NCBI RefSeq assembly: GCF_019649015.1 | Contig: NZ_BLPI01000001.1 | Location: 1,383,501 to 1,447,500, forward strand | DNA length: 64,000 nt | Reading direction: 5' to 3' | DNA from: Agarivorans litoreus | GTDB lineage: Bacteria > Pseudomonadota > Gammaproteobacteria > Enterobacterales > Celerinatantimonadaceae | Shown: piece by piece, positions 51,872 to 62,305 of the stretch | How the letters are laid out: every line of letters starts with the position of its first letter | Numbering within the stretch: position 1 is the first letter of the stretch | The notes under the pieces: generated by a model | Databases searched by the model: none | Told to the model about the DNA's origin: nothing | Seen by the model: the letters and a program-made list of their open reading frames with translations, nothing else | Translations under genes and position numbers: made by a program

Positions 51872-54271
51872 TTAATTAAATAAACTTTGTAGCCAGGTTT
51901 TGGCCTTAGTTGCACTTTGTTGCACACAGCCTTCGGCTAATTCAGCTTGGCTGCTAGGTGCAGGCAGTAAGCTTGTTTCACCACAGCCGGCAGAAGTTGG
52001 CTGTCCATTAGCTTTGGCAAAATGTACCCAGCTAAGGTTATCGGGTTGCATGGCTCGTAGCGACTGTGGATACGAGGTTTTGAGATATGCCGCATACACT
52101 GGTAATGCCGCAGAAGAACCGGTAACTGCTGCGGGCTTGTTGTCGTCTCGCCCAACCCAAACCGTAACAATCTCTCGCTGGTCTATGCCCACATACCAGC
52201 TATCGCGCAAATCGTTAGTGGTGCCCGTTTTGCCCGCCAAATCGACCTTGGGAATGCGCCACTTGAGCGAGCGCGCAGTGCCGCTGCGAGTCACTTGGCT
52301 CATGCCATACAGCGTGAGGAAGTTGGCCATTTCAGACCAGCGGCGCTCTGCGTCATTATCAGCTTTATACAATACATTGCCTTGCCCGTCGTTCACTTGG
52401 TGCACGGCATAAAGTGGACGATATTCACCGTCCCCACCTAAGGTTTGATAAAGCTGCGCCATTTGAAATGGCGACAGGCTTAAGCTTCCCAAAAGTATCG
52501 ACGGATAAGGTCGAGTATTCTCCTCCAAGCCAGCTAATTTTAAAGTATCAACGACTGAATCGACCCCTACTTCAAGGCCTAAGCGCACCGTTGGTACGTT
52601 AAGTGACTCGGCCAAGGCTCGCACTAACATCACTGGCTCACTAAAGCTCTTATCATAGTTATTAGGCTGCCAATTGGTGCCGTCGTCTAAAGGCACCGCT
52701 AAGGGGCTGTTTTCCAACAACTCGCCTAACTGATGCCCTTGCTCTATTGCGGTAAGATAAACAAAGGGTTTAACTAAGGAGCCAATTTGGCGGCGCGCAT
52801 CCAATGCCCGGTTAAACCCTTGATTATTCTTTTCCCTGCCGCCAATTAGCGCGCGGATCGCGCCAGTATGGCGTTCACTAATCACCATGGCTGTTTGCAA
52901 TTTCTTTTTCGCGCCTTTGTCTAACTGCTCTAAAACATTTTGCGCGGCGCTTTGAGCATGACGTTGTGATAGCGGATCCAGGGTAGTAAATACTTTCACA
53001 CCGTTGTAATTACGCCAGTTGTTAGCATGCTGCTGCAGCTCTCGGCGAACCAGCGATACAAAGCCTGGCGTTTTCTGATAGCCCATACTGCCACGCTTGC
53101 TCAAGCCTAATGGCTTTTTCACAGCCAACTGATAACGCTCGGCCGACAATTCACCTTCTTCGGCCAATATACGTAAAACCAAGTCACGACGATTTATCGC
53201 GCGCTGTTCATGGCGCCATGGATCGTAATATGAAGGGCCTTTAATAATGGCCACTAACAAGGCCACTTGCTCCACCGATAAATCATTCACTGGGCGACCA
53301 AAATAGAAATAACTGGCGAGGCCAATACCATGCACCGCATTGCTACCATTTTGCCCAAGATATACTTCGTTAAAGTAGCTCTCTAAAATCTCATCTTTGC
53401 TGTAACGAAAATCGATGAGTAGCGCCATGTAGGCTTCTTGCAGCTTACGCCATAAGGTACGTTCGCGCGTTAAAAAGAAGTTTTTAGCCAACTGTTGAGT
53501 AATCGTGCTACCGCCTTGTACCGTTCGCCCGGCACGCAAATTCACCATTAAGGCGCGGGCAATAGCCATGGGTGACACTCCGTCATGCTGATAAAACTGG
53601 CGATCTTCGGTAAGTATCAAGGCCTGCTTTAAGCTTGCTGGAATATCATTTAACGGCACAAACAGCCGATCTTCCTGCTCAGTCACATTCAGGCGCTCAA
53701 GCAATACTGGGTCAAGACGGGTTTGGGCAATCTCTTCGCCGGTATCACGGTGCTGAATTTTAGCCAAACGTGAAGGGCTAAACGTGAGTAGCATCGGCAA
53801 CTCGGGCTCTACCCCATCGGCAAACTCAAATTGGCGGCGTACTACCTCAATTTTGGTTTCCGATACCGCATATTCACCACCACGTTTAGCGCGTTTTACT
53901 TTGCGATAATTTAGTAACGCCAACTCATCTTGCAGCTCTTTTCTGCTTAGGCGTAAACCAGGATAGAGCTGTAGCTCTCGGCCATATACCGCTGCCGGCA
54001 GTTGCCACTTATCGCCAGTAAAACGCTGCTGAATTTTGCTGTCTAGTACCACACCCCAGGCAACCATAATGACAATGCCAACTAATGCTAGCTTCCAACT
54101 AATGCCCCACAGGCGTTTTCCCCTTGAAGGTTTAGTATTTTTTTTAGCGCTTGAGCGCGGTTTAGTGGTCTTTTTAGCTGGAGTACGGTTACTTTTGCTA
54201 GCCGGCTTCTTTGCCGAGGCTTTTTTGGGGCTTGGCTTTTTAGCCGAGCCATCGGGCTTTTTGGGACTCAT
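51872..54271 (-). CDS. mrcB: Penicillin-binding protein 1B
   Basis: A 799-residue class A PBP. A very basic cytoplasmic tail (about 1-50, Lys/Pro/Ala-rich) precedes the membrane helix (WKLALVGIVIMVAWGVVL). Then come a UB2H-like region and the GT51 transglycosylase (EDRQFYQHDGVSP near 223, GGSTITQQLAKNFFL near 255). The transpeptidase has SxxK in RQIGSLVKPFVY, SLN near 560 and KTGTTND near 690. It polymerises and cross-links murein at the inner membrane. LpoB-type activators are not in the window. Confidence 0.97.
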   Translation of the reverse strand: MSPKKPDGSAKKPSPKKASAKKPASKSNRTPAKKTTKPRSSAKKNTKPSRGKRLWGISWKLALVGIVIMVAWGVVLDSKIQQRFTGDKWQLPAAVYGRELQLYPGLRLSRKELQDELALLNYRKVKRAKRGGEYAVSETKIEVVRRQFEFADGVEPELPMLLTFSPSRLAKIQHRDTGEEIAQTRLDPVLLERLNVTEQEDRLFVPLNDIPASLKQALILTEDRQFYQHDGVSPMAIARALMVNLRAGRTVQGGSTITQQLAKNFFLTRERTLWRKLQEAYMALLIDFRYSKDEILESYFNEVYLGQNGSNAVHGIGLASYFYFGRPVNDLSVEQVALLVAIIKGPSYYDPWRHEQRAINRRDLVLRILAEEGELSAERYQLAVKKPLGLSKRGSMGYQKTPGFVSLVRRELQQHANNWRNYNGVKVFTTLDPLSQRHAQSAAQNVLEQLDKGAKKKLQTAMVISERHTGAIRALIGGREKNNQGFNRALDARRQIGSLVKPFVYLTAIEQGHQLGELLENSPLAVPLDDGTNWQPNNYDKSFSEPVMLVRALAESLNVPTVRLGLEVGVDSVVDTLKLAGLEENTRPYPSILLGSLSLSPFQMAQLYQTLGGDGEYRPLYAVHQVNDGQGNVLYKADNDAERRWSEMANFLTLYGMSQVTRSGTARSLKWRIPKVDLAGKTGTTNDLRDSWYVGIDQREIVTVWVGRDDNKPAAVTGSSAALPVYAAYLKTSYPQSLRAMQPDNLSWVHFAKANGQPTSAGCGETSLLPAPSSQAELAEGCVQQSATKAKTWLQSLFN

Positions 54272-54462
54272 ACTGCCTTACTGCTTGATCAAACGTTAAC
54301 GGATGGCTCACTAAAACGCGCAGGAAATGCGAAAGCCAAAGTGCAACAAGGATACTCCCACTGGCGGTGTTTTTTAAGCGCAAATAACGTGATAATTGCG
54401 CCTATTTTAACGGTTGCCTATTAAGTGCTTAGCTAATCACCGCTCAAGACTTTCGATTAAGT

Positions 54463-56934
54463 TTATTTGGAGCGTTCGAGTTGGCGTTTAGTTTTATGAG
54501 TGGCTTGCGCACTAACCGGATCATCAGGCCAAGGGTGCTTAGGGTAGCGCCCTTTCATCTCTTTTTTAACTTCTACATAAGCAGACTGCCAAAAGCTGGC
54601 TAAATCTTGAGTAAGCTGCAAAGGCTTGCCGCCAGGAGAGAGCAACTCTAAGGTAATAGCAACTTTATTGCCTAGCTGGGGAGACTGCGGTTGGCCAAAC
54701 ATCTCCTGCAGTTTAATAGCCACAACCGGAGCTTGCCCTAGTTGGTAACGAATCGCCGCCCGGTTACCGGAAGGCGCTAAATAGTGGCTAGGCACTAAAC
54801 TTTCAATTTGTTGCTGTTGCTGCCAATCTAACCGCGACTTTAAGGCCGCCAACCAATCGATATTTTTAAGCTGCTGCCATGTTCTGCAACTCACCAAGTG
54901 CATAGTTAGCCATTGCTCTGCATCCTCTAACAGCGCTTCTTCACTAAAACCTGCCATCGCCAGTTCACTAAACCACTGTTGAGCACAACGTACCCGTTCA
55001 AGCCAAGCGCTGGCCTTATCGCCAATTGGCAACCAAGCAAAACCTTTAACTCGAATTTGCTTAAGCCAAGCACTGACCACTTGTTCTGCTTCAAGCTGCT
55101 CAGCAGCTTTGGCACTTAGCACCAACTCTCCTAAGCATTGCTGCTTCTCGGCGACGATCCGTTTAGCGGAATCGGACCACTGGCAATGTAACCTGCTAGT
55201 AAAACGCTCTGCTTGTAAGGTTTTTAGTTGCGCTAAATCTAGCTGGCAAGCCAGCGCAACTTTGCCTTGGTTTCTTCCCTCTGGCCAATATAGATCGCAC
55301 ACTACTAAGGCATCACTTTTGCTCAATTGATGCTGTTGTTCGTCAAGCTCTAAACCAAAACCGCCACTGCAGGTATAATTACGCCCTTGGCGCTTTAAGG
55401 CGATTCTGTCGGGAAACGCTTGAGCCAACAACAAACCGTCCCAATGCTCGGCTACGCCCCCAGTCGCTTTAACCTTAAAGCGCTGCGCCAGTTGCTTTAA
55501 TTGTTGCTGATATTGCTGCTTAGCAAGGCCTTTTAAGGCTGTAAATGCTTGGCTAAGTTGATCACTTTGATGTGAGTTATTGCTATCTAGCAACGCTGCT
55601 AACTCACAAGCTCGCCACAACAAGCCTTCAACATTGTGTTGCTGCTGCCATTGCTGAGCTTGATCTAACATGGCGAGCATTCGTGGCCCAACACCACTGC
55701 TATTTAATTGCTCCGCTCGATCACTTAAACGCCCATCTTTTAGTAAGGCTAAATCACTCAACAATTGCTTGGCTTGCCGAAGGTGAGCACTAGGTGGCAT
55801 GTCTAGCCATTGCAATTCTCCGGCATCGGCTCCCCAATGTAGGAGTTCAATCACCAAACGACTTAACTCACTACGAGTAATCTCTGGGCTGGCAGCAAAG
55901 GGGCGATGATTTAATTGCTCTTCGCTGTAGGCGCGATAACAATGACCAGCTTGTAAGCGCCCTGCTCGCCCAGCCCGTTGTATCGCCGAAGCCTTGCAAA
56001 TCATTTTGGTTTGTAAGCGTGTGGTTCCACTATTGGCATGATAACTTGCTTGGCGCTCTAAACCGCTGTCTACCACACAACTAATGCCATCAATGGTTAA
56101 ACTGGTTTCGGCAATATTGGTGGCTAAAACGATTTTATGTTTGCCGTCTTGCGCCGGACGAATAGCCGCTTGTTGCTCGGCTAAACTCAACTTGCCGTAA
56201 AGGCTATGCAGCTGATACTCGGCCGACAATAATGGCCGCAAGTGCTGCTCAACTTGGCGAATTTCAGCGTTACCCGGTAAAAATGCCAACACGCTGCCGG
56301 ATTGCTCGGCCATGGCTTTTGCCACTAACTGGGCAAAGCGCTCGCTCCACTGCCAATCACGCTTAATAGAATGATAACTATAAGTGATGGGAAAACTGCG
56401 ACCTTGGCTTTCTAGTATCTGCGCCTCGGGCAATAGCTTGCTCAAGGCGTCACTTTCAAGCGTAGCCGACATAATCATTAGCTTTAACTCAGGGTTAAAA
56501 GCCTGCTGTACTTCTAGGCTAAGCGCTAAACCTAAATCGGCATGAATGCTGCGTTCGTGAAATTCATCGAAGATCACCATCGCAACGCCATCTAGCTCAG
56601 GATCTTGCTGAATCAAGCGAGTTAATATGCCTTCGGTTACCACTAATAACTGGGTCTGAGAAGAATGTCGCTTGTCACCGCGCATTTGGTAGCCAACTCG
56701 CTCCCCCACCGATTCGCCTAATTGGCTTGCCAAAAACTCTGCGATATTGCGCGCAGCTAAACGCCGTGGCTCCAGCAAAATAATTTTGCCTTTAAGCTTT
56801 GCTTGTTGCAGTAACATTAGCGGTAATGCTGTCGACTTACCGGCCCCCGGTGGAGCACATACTATAAACTGTTGTTTATTGCTCAAACTCGCCAATAAAT
56901 CAGGGAATATCTGGGTAACAGGCAATGCGCTCAA
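54463..56934 (-). CDS. hrpB: ATP-dependent helicase HrpB
   Basis: An 823-residue DEAH-type helicase: Walker A PPGAGKSTALPL near residue 30, DEFHERS near 125, MSATLES, and motif VI QRAGRAGRLQAGHCYR near 330. The HrpB C-terminal domain ends with WPDDPVSAQATHKTKRQL. It is probably an RNA helicase; its physiological role is unclear. TTG at 56934 gives the family N-terminus (SALPVTQIFPDLL) and follows GGAG, so it is preferred over GTG at 56958. Confidence 0.93.
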   Translation of the reverse strand: MSALPVTQIFPDLLASLSNKQQFIVCAPPGAGKSTALPLMLLQQAKLKGKIILLEPRRLAARNIAEFLASQLGESVGERVGYQMRGDKRHSSQTQLLVVTEGILTRLIQQDPELDGVAMVIFDEFHERSIHADLGLALSLEVQQAFNPELKLMIMSATLESDALSKLLPEAQILESQGRSFPITYSYHSIKRDWQWSERFAQLVAKAMAEQSGSVLAFLPGNAEIRQVEQHLRPLLSAEYQLHSLYGKLSLAEQQAAIRPAQDGKHKIVLATNIAETSLTIDGISCVVDSGLERQASYHANSGTTRLQTKMICKASAIQRAGRAGRLQAGHCYRAYSEEQLNHRPFAASPEITRSELSRLVIELLHWGADAGELQWLDMPPSAHLRQAKQLLSDLALLKDGRLSDRAEQLNSSGVGPRMLAMLDQAQQWQQQHNVEGLLWRACELAALLDSNNSHQSDQLSQAFTALKGLAKQQYQQQLKQLAQRFKVKATGGVAEHWDGLLLAQAFPDRIALKRQGRNYTCSGGFGLELDEQQHQLSKSDALVVCDLYWPEGRNQGKVALACQLDLAQLKTLQAERFTSRLHCQWSDSAKRIVAEKQQCLGELVLSAKAAEQLEAEQVVSAWLKQIRVKGFAWLPIGDKASAWLERVRCAQQWFSELAMAGFSEEALLEDAEQWLTMHLVSCRTWQQLKNIDWLAALKSRLDWQQQQQIESLVPSHYLAPSGNRAAIRYQLGQAPVVAIKLQEMFGQPQSPQLGNKVAITLELLSPGGKPLQLTQDLASFWQSAYVEVKKEMKGRYPKHPWPDDPVSAQATHKTKRQLERSK

Positions 56935-57069
56935 AACCGCTCCATTATTGCAAAACACTAAACCCGGCTAGTGTACCCAAAGCGTGAGAGTGACCCAAGC
57001 AAACTTATTCTCCAGCTTAGTGCTTAAGTGTTAGCATGCATTCACTATTTACTCGCTTAACAACGCTTT

Positions 57070-57771
57070 ATGTCATTTGAATCACCATTAAAAGCTGCCA
57101 CCTTAATCAAACGCTATAAACGTTTTCTCGCCGATGTTGTTCTTGAAGACGGCAGTGAAACCACCATTTACTGTGCCAACACAGGCGCTATGACCGGTTG
57201 TGCCGAGCCTGGTAATACTGTTTGGTATAGTCAATCAAACAACTCTAAACGTAAGTACTCACTTAGCTGGGAGCTCAGCCAAACCAAAGATGGCGATACT
57301 ATTTGTGTGAACACCGCCAAAGCTAACGAGTGGGTTGAACAAGCTATTAAACAAGACATTATTACCGAGCTAAGCGGCTATGCTCAGCTTCGCCGCGAAG
57401 TAAAATATGGCAGCGAAAACAGCCGCATCGATTTTTTGCTGGAAGACCCAAAGCGTGAAAAGTGCTACATAGAGGTGAAGTCTTGTACCTTGCTGCAAAA
57501 CGGTAAAGGCTACTTCCCAGATGCAGTAAGCACCCGCGGTCAAAAGCATTTACGAGAACTAATTGAAATGAAGCAACAAGGTCATCGCGCGATATTGTTG
57601 TTTGCCGTATTACACAGCGGAATAAATACTGTTCAAGCTGCTGCTCACATCGACCCAAGTTACGCAGAATTACTAGCATTAGCTAAGCGGCAAGGAGTAG
57701 AAGTGCTGGCTTACAAAGCCAAACTAAGCCCTCAGCAATGCAAGCTAGATCATGCCGTGCCGGTGTACTAG
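57070..57771 (+). CDS. sfsA: SfsA family DNA-binding/nuclease-like protein
   Basis: A 233-residue protein. Diagnostic segments are [15 protein letters not shown] near the N-terminus, [14 protein letters not shown] near 37-50, SRIDFLLED near 121 with YIEVKSCTL, and [16 protein letters not shown]. The D...E-x-K arrangement is a PD-(D/E)XK nuclease-like core. E. coli SfsA was linked to maltose gene expression and binds DNA. It precedes dksA, as in other gammaproteobacteria. Confidence 0.95.
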   Translation: MSFESPLKAATLIKRYKRFLADVVLEDGSETTIYCANTGAMTGCAEPGNTVWYSQSNNSKRKYSLSWELSQTKDGDTICVNTAKANEWVEQAIKQDIITELSGYAQLRREVKYGSENSRIDFLLEDPKREKCYIEVKSCTLLQNGKGYFPDAVSTRGQKHLRELIEMKQQGHRAILLFAVLHSGINTVQAAAHIDPSYAELLALAKRQGVEVLAYKAKLSPQQCKLDHAVPVY

Positions 57772-58102
57772 TTCGGCCAGTGCTATACTGACTTGTACAT
57801 TAATATTTACATGAAATTGAGCTAAGTTTGACTCATAGCAAACTGGAACATTTTGCAAATAACGGCTAGATGATAGGGATGACGGTGACATTTTTATGAC
57901 AACATCAGCAAAACATTTACTACTTTATAGGGGTGGTCAAAAAAACAGCAAACAGTCTACATTCTTTTACCGAGCTTAGGCAGAATTGGCAAATTCATGG
58001 CAATTCATTTGCGGTACGTTAGCCTTTCTGCTATAGATACCCGCCTAATTTACATCCTCGACTGTTTAACGAAAAAAGTCGTACGGAATTTGGGAGAGAA
58101 GT
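57772..58102. other. Intergenic region upstream of dksA
   Basis: This 331-base gap should carry the dksA promoter(s). TGGGAGAGAAGT just before 58103 is the ribosome site. No gene or repeat was seen. Confidence 0.5.
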
Positions 58103-58546
58103 ATGCCAGACGGCAAAAAGAAAACACTAGGTGTGCTCTCTATCGCAGGGGTTGAACCATATCAAGCTCAGCCTGGCGAAGAGTACATGAACGATGCTCA
58201 GTTAGACCACTTCCGAACTATTCTTGAAGCGTGGCGCAACCAACTTCGTGAAGAAGTTGATCGCACTGTAACGCATATGAAAGACGAAGCGGCTAACTTC
58301 CCTGATCCAGTTGACCGCGCGGCGCAAGAGGAAGAATTCAGCCTTGAACTTCGTACTCGCGACCGCGAACGCAAGCTGATCAAGAAAATCGAGAAGACCT
58401 TACTTAAAATTGAAGATGACTTCGGTTTTTGTGATGCCTGTGGTGTGGAAATCGGCATTCGCCGTTTAGAAGCTAGACCAACAGCTGATCTGTGTATCGA
58501 TTGCAAAACCTTAGCTGAGATCAAAGAGAAACAACTGGTCGGCTAG
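58103..58546 (+). CDS. dksA: RNA polymerase-binding transcription factor DksA
   Basis: A 147-residue protein with a coiled coil (about 35-105) whose tip contains the [11 protein letters not shown] acidic residues that enter the polymerase secondary channel. It ends with a four-Cys zinc finger ([20 protein letters not shown] then CIDC). With ppGpp it resets rRNA and amino-acid promoters. Length and motifs match the classical DksA. It heads the dksA-gluQ-pcnB-folK-panBCD gene order. Confidence 0.97.
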   Translation: MPDGKKKTLGVLSIAGVEPYQAQPGEEYMNDAQLDHFRTILEAWRNQLREEVDRTVTHMKDEAANFPDPVDRAAQEEEFSLELRTRDRERKLIKKIEKTLLKIEDDFGFCDACGVEIGIRRLEARPTADLCIDCKTLAEIKEKQLVG

Positions 58547-58562
58547 TTTTTGTTTAAAGCCA

Positions 58563-58592
58563 AGGCAGATAAGCTAATCACTCTATCTGCCT
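58563..58592 (+). terminator. Weak hairpin between dksA and gluQ
   Basis: A 9-bp stem AGGCAGATA / TATCTGCCT with a 12-base loop, followed by CGCTTTATATTG. It may attenuate read-through into gluQ. Confidence 0.4.
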
Positions 58593-58617
58593 CGCTTTAT
58601 ATTGTAAGAATTTTACT

Positions 58618-59493
58618 ATGAGCGCTAAGCCCTACGTAGGCCGTTTTGCCCCTTCCCCTTCAGGCCCATTACACTTAGGCTCTTTAGTTGCCGCCGTTGG
58701 CAGCTACCTGCAAGCTCGTCATCACCAAGGTCAATGGTTAGTTCGCATTGAAGACATCGATCCACCGAGAGAGCAAGTCGGTGCGAGTAAACTTATCCTG
58801 CACCAGCTAGAACAGTTTGGTCTGCATTGGGATGGAGAAGTCTTACATCAAAGCCAGCGCCTAGAAGCCTATCAAGATCAAATTAACCGGTGGCTAAACC
58901 AAGACCGTGCTTACTTTTGCCAATGTACCCGCAAGCAAATAAAAGCGTCTGGGGGCTATTATCTTGGCACTTGTCGCAATCTACAGTTAAGTCGCCAGGG
59001 TCACGCTGTGCGATTACAAAGCGCGCGGGCCATTGAACAATTTGAAGATGTGGCTTACGGCACAGTAAATATTCCAGCCGCCTTAGCCAAAGAAGACTTC
59101 ATCATAAAACGCCGTGACGGCCTATACGCCTATAATCTAGCAGTGAGTTTAGATGACGCCGAACAAGGTATTACCGAAGTTGTAAGAGGTGCAGATTTAA
59201 TTCTTACCACTGGTAGGCAGTTGGCCATTTTTGAGCTCTTAGCTAAACCTGCCCCAAATTATTTGCATCTACCATTAGTGCTTGATGAAAGTGGCAATAA
59301 ACTCAGTAAGCAAAACCATGCGCCTTCCATTTCGGGCAAGCAAAATCAGCAATTGCTGCTGCAAGCCTTAAGATATTTAGGGCAAACGAGCGAAGCCGAC
59401 TGGCTTGAACTAAGCTGTGAGCAAATACTAATCAAGGCTCTAGCAAATTGGCGGCTTTCTGCGTTACCAAAAATCTCACTAGACAGCCAGTGA
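58618..59493 (+). CDS. gluQ: Glutamyl-Q tRNA(Asp) synthetase
   Basis: A 291-residue short paralogue of glutamyl-tRNA synthetase without the anticodon domain. The HIGH-type site is FAPSPSGPLHLGSLVAA near residues 11-27, a Cys-containing zinc region lies near CQCTRKQIKASGGYYLGTC, and KLSKQN near 235 is the KMSKS-type loop. It attaches glutamate to queuosine in tRNA-Asp. This links it to the queuosine-salvage gene yhhQ elsewhere in the window. It follows dksA, its usual partner. Confidence 0.95.
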   Translation: MSAKPYVGRFAPSPSGPLHLGSLVAAVGSYLQARHHQGQWLVRIEDIDPPREQVGASKLILHQLEQFGLHWDGEVLHQSQRLEAYQDQINRWLNQDRAYFCQCTRKQIKASGGYYLGTCRNLQLSRQGHAVRLQSARAIEQFEDVAYGTVNIPAALAKEDFIIKRRDGLYAYNLAVSLDDAEQGITEVVRGADLILTTGRQLAIFELLAKPAPNYLHLPLVLDESGNKLSKQNHAPSISGKQNQQLLLQALRYLGQTSEADWLELSCEQILIKALANWRLSALPKISLDSQ

Positions 59494-59498
59494 ATTAG

Positions 59499-59526
59499 TT
59501 GTATTTCTTTGTAAAAAAGCTATATT
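59499..59526 (+). promoter_or_regulatory. Candidate sigma-70 promoter for pcnB
   Basis: TTGTAT (59499-59504) and TATATT (59521-59526) are separated by 16 bases, about 50 bases before the proposed pcnB start. Confidence 0.4.
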
Positions 59527-59575
59527 AGCGCCTTATTTTTCACCATGTAGATAATGCGCGCTCAAGGGGGCACCC

Positions 59576-60952
59576 ATTTTACGCAAACTCGCCAAAGTAT
59601 ATAAGCGGATCATCAAGTCAAATAGCGCTGAGCCAGTAGGCTTGCAGCAGCAGGTGATACCTCGTGCTGAGCACAATATTTCTCGCCAAGACATCAGCGA
59701 AAACGCCCTTAAGGTGCTTTATCGCTTACATAAGTCGGGCTACAACGCTTATTTAGTGGGCGGTGGCGTGCGTGACTTATTGCTAGGCAAGCAACCTAAA
59801 GACTTTGACATTGCAACCAATGCTACCCCTGAGCAGATTAAAGCCTTATTCCGCAATTGTCGTTTAGTTGGCCGCCGCTTTCGTTTGGCACACATTTTAT
59901 TTGGCCGAGAAATTATTGAAGTAGCCACCTTTCGTGGTCATCATGACAGCGCCAATGCCAATACCGAATCAAAACGCAGTGAAGAAGGCATGTTACTGCG
60001 CGACAACGTGTACGGCAGCATCGATGAAGATGCAGAGCGTCGCGACTTTACCGTAAATGCGCTGTATTACAACATTGCCGATTTTTCCGTTGTCGACTTT
60101 GCGGGTGGTATAAATGATATTGCTGAGCGCCGCTTACAATTAATTGGTGACCCAGAAACGCGCTACCGTGAAGATCCGGTAAGGATGCTTCGAGCGGTGC
60201 GTTTTGCGGTAAAACTGGACTTTAGCATTGCGCCTGAAAGCTGTGACCCAATTGCTCAATATGGTCACCTGCTGAAAGATATTCCCGCAGCGCGCCTATT
60301 TGAAGAATGTTTAAAACTATTCTTAGGCGGCGATGGTAAATCTACCTTCAAAATGCTGGCCGATACTCAATTGCTTTATCCGCTATTCCCGCTATTAAAA
60401 CCCTTGTTACAACAATGGGATGAAGACGCACCAGAGCTACGTTTTATGCTCATGGCCTTGGCCAGCACCGATAAGCGGGTACGTGGCGACCAAAAAGTAA
60501 CACCTGCCTTTGTATTTGCAGCACTGCTGTGGCCACTATTAGAAATAAAGAAAGACGAATTACTGATAGAGCTTTCTTTAGGCGAGCATGACGCATCGGC
60601 AATGGCGATGAACTGGTTGCTCGACCAACAGTGTAAGAGCGTAGCGATACCAAAACGCTTCACCACTGGCATTCGCGAAATATGGCAGCTACAGGCTCGC
60701 CTAGATCGTCGTTTTGGTAAACGCGCCTTCCAAACCTTTGGTCACCCGCGCTTTAGAGCTGCTTTCGACTTTTTAGAGTTGCGTGCTAAAGCCACTCAAG
60801 ACAAACACCTTGGCGAGTTGGCCCAATGGTGGCAACAATGGCAACGTAGTAACGAGCAGGGCCGCAATACCATGGTTCGCGAGTTAAATAAAAACTCAGG
60901 CCGCAGCAAAAGCCGCCGTCGTCCGCGTAAGCCAAAAAAGACTGACAGTTAA
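59576..60952 (+). CDS. pcnB: Poly(A) polymerase I, probable AUU start
   Basis: The product has about 458 residues. The nucleotidyltransferase core has YLVGGGVRDLLLGKQPKDFDIATNA with the catalytic Asp pair, and RNCRLVGRRFRLAHILFG and RDFTVNALYYN follow. The basic tail (SGRSKSRRRPRKPKK) binds RNA. No ATG, GTG or TTG lies upstream of residue 22 in frame, but ATT at 59576 is in frame, free of stops, and preceded five bases upstream by AAGGGGG. The E. coli gene is known to start at AUU, so the same is proposed here. TTG at 59642 would remove a basic N-terminus that resembles other PcnB. The enzyme adds 3' poly(A) tails that promote RNA decay. Confidence 0.9.
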   Translation: MLRKLAKVYKRIIKSNSAEPVGLQQQVIPRAEHNISRQDISENALKVLYRLHKSGYNAYLVGGGVRDLLLGKQPKDFDIATNATPEQIKALFRNCRLVGRRFRLAHILFGREIIEVATFRGHHDSANANTESKRSEEGMLLRDNVYGSIDEDAERRDFTVNALYYNIADFSVVDFAGGINDIAERRLQLIGDPETRYREDPVRMLRAVRFAVKLDFSIAPESCDPIAQYGHLLKDIPAARLFEECLKLFLGGDGKSTFKMLADTQLLYPLFPLLKPLLQQWDEDAPELRFMLMALASTDKRVRGDQKVTPAFVFAALLWPLLEIKKDELLIELSLGEHDASAMAMNWLLDQQCKSVAIPKRFTTGIREIWQLQARLDRRFGKRAFQTFGHPRFRAAFDFLELRAKATQDKHLGELAQWWQQWQRSNEQGRNTMVRELNKNSGRSKSRRRPRKPKKTDS

Positions 60953-60954
60953 TA

Positions 60955-61455
60955 ATGACCACTTGCTTCCTGGCCTTAGGCAGTAATTTAGTCAACCCGC
61001 TCCATCAAGCCATCGCAGCTAGGCGTGCTCTAACTGCCTCGGCTGAACTCGATGTTGTTGCTAGCTCTTCACTGTATCAAAGCCGCCCAATGGGGCCACA
61101 AGATCAGCCGGACTATCTGAATGCAGTACTCCAGCTAGAAACTGATTTGGCACCACTCGACTTACTCGACCTTTGCCAAAAGATCGAATTAGAACAAGGT
61201 CGCGAACGTAAAGAACAACGCTGGGGCCCTAGGACCCTAGACCTCGATATATTGCTTTACGGCAAACAAATCATCGATACAGCACGACTAACCGTGCCGC
61301 ACTATGGAATGAAGCAGCGAGAGTTTGTATTATTACCGCTCGCTGAAATTGCCAATGATTTATGCTTACCAGACGGAAGTTTGGTGCAACAGTTAGCAGA
61401 ATCTATCGACAGCAACGGCTTACAAGTTTTTAAATGCCCCCAAGAGTGGGCTTAA
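60955..61455 (+). CDS. folK: 2-amino-4-hydroxy-6-hydroxymethyldihydropteridine pyrophosphokinase
   Basis: A 166-residue enzyme. FLALGSNLVNPL is the N-terminus, VVASSSLYQSRPMGPQDQPDYLNAV follows, and the HPPK signature WGPRTLDLDILLYG near residues 90-103 holds the magnesium-binding aspartates. It pyrophosphorylates hydroxymethyldihydropterin in folate synthesis. The start lies two bases after the pcnB stop, so translation is probably coupled. Confidence 0.96.
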   Translation: MTTCFLALGSNLVNPLHQAIAARRALTASAELDVVASSSLYQSRPMGPQDQPDYLNAVLQLETDLAPLDLLDLCQKIELEQGRERKEQRWGPRTLDLDILLYGKQIIDTARLTVPHYGMKQREFVLLPLAEIANDLCLPDGSLVQQLAESIDSNGLQVFKCPQEWA

Positions 61456-61510
61456 AGCTAATATTCACTAACAAATTTGCCTCGTAGTTTGAGGCAAACG
61501 GTAACGAACT

Positions 61511-62305
61511 ATGAGCAGATTTACAGTTTCTCACTTACAAAAGTTTAAACAAAACAACGAGAAATTCTCCTGTATCACCGCTTACGATGCGAGCTTTGCT
61601 GCGTTGTTTGATGAGTTAGGCATGCACATGCTGTTAATTGGTGATTCACTAGGCATGGTACTGCAAGGTCACAAAGATACCTTGGCAGTAAGCATTGATG
61701 ATATTGCCTACCATACTCGCTGTGTTGCTCGTGGCACCGAAAAAACCATGATCGTAGCCGACATGCCTTTTATGTCTTACGCCACTCCAGAGCAAACTTA
61801 CCAAAATGCCGCCAAGCTAATGCAAGCTGGGGCGCAAATGGTGAAAGTAGAAGGTGGAGAATGGTTAAGCTCTACCATTAAAGGTTTGGTTGAACGTGGC
61901 GTTCCTGTATGTGGTCACCTTGGTTTAACGCCTCAATCAGTGCATTTGTTTGGTGGTTATAAAGTTCAAGGCCGCGGCGAGCAACAAGCTCAAGAGATGT
62001 TGCAGCATGCCAAGCAACTAGAAGCAGCCGGTGTTCAATTGTTGGTATTAGAGTGCATTCCCACTGAACTCGCTAAACTCATCACGGAAGCCTTAACTAT
62101 TCCGGTAATTGGCATTGGCGCAGGTAACGTAACCGATGGCCAAATCCTGGTCATGCATGATGCCTTTGGCATTAGCAAAGGCCATATTCCTAAGTTTTCT
62201 AAAAACTTCTTAGCTGAAACCGGCGATATTCGCGGTGCAATTAGTCTCTATTTAGAGCAAGTTGCTTCAGGTGAGTTCCCAGGTGAAGCACAGAGTTTTA
62301 GTTAA
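61511..62305 (+). CDS. panB: 3-methyl-2-oxobutanoate hydroxymethyltransferase
   Basis: A 264-residue TIM-barrel enzyme. [29 protein letters not shown] near residues 22-50 carries the metal-binding Asp, and MVKVEGGEW and [13 protein letters not shown] follow. It transfers a hydroxymethyl group from methylenetetrahydrofolate to 2-oxoisovalerate in pantothenate synthesis. An 8-bp hairpin at 61476-61498 lies in its leader. Its stop overlaps the panC start by one base. Confidence 0.97.
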   Translation: MSRFTVSHLQKFKQNNEKFSCITAYDASFAALFDELGMHMLLIGDSLGMVLQGHKDTLAVSIDDIAYHTRCVARGTEKTMIVADMPFMSYATPEQTYQNAAKLMQAGAQMVKVEGGEWLSSTIKGLVERGVPVCGHLGLTPQSVHLFGGYKVQGRGEQQAQEMLQHAKQLEAAGVQLLVLECIPTELAKLITEALTIPVIGIGAGNVTDGQILVMHDAFGISKGHIPKFSKNFLAETGDIRGAISLYLEQVASGEFPGEAQSFS

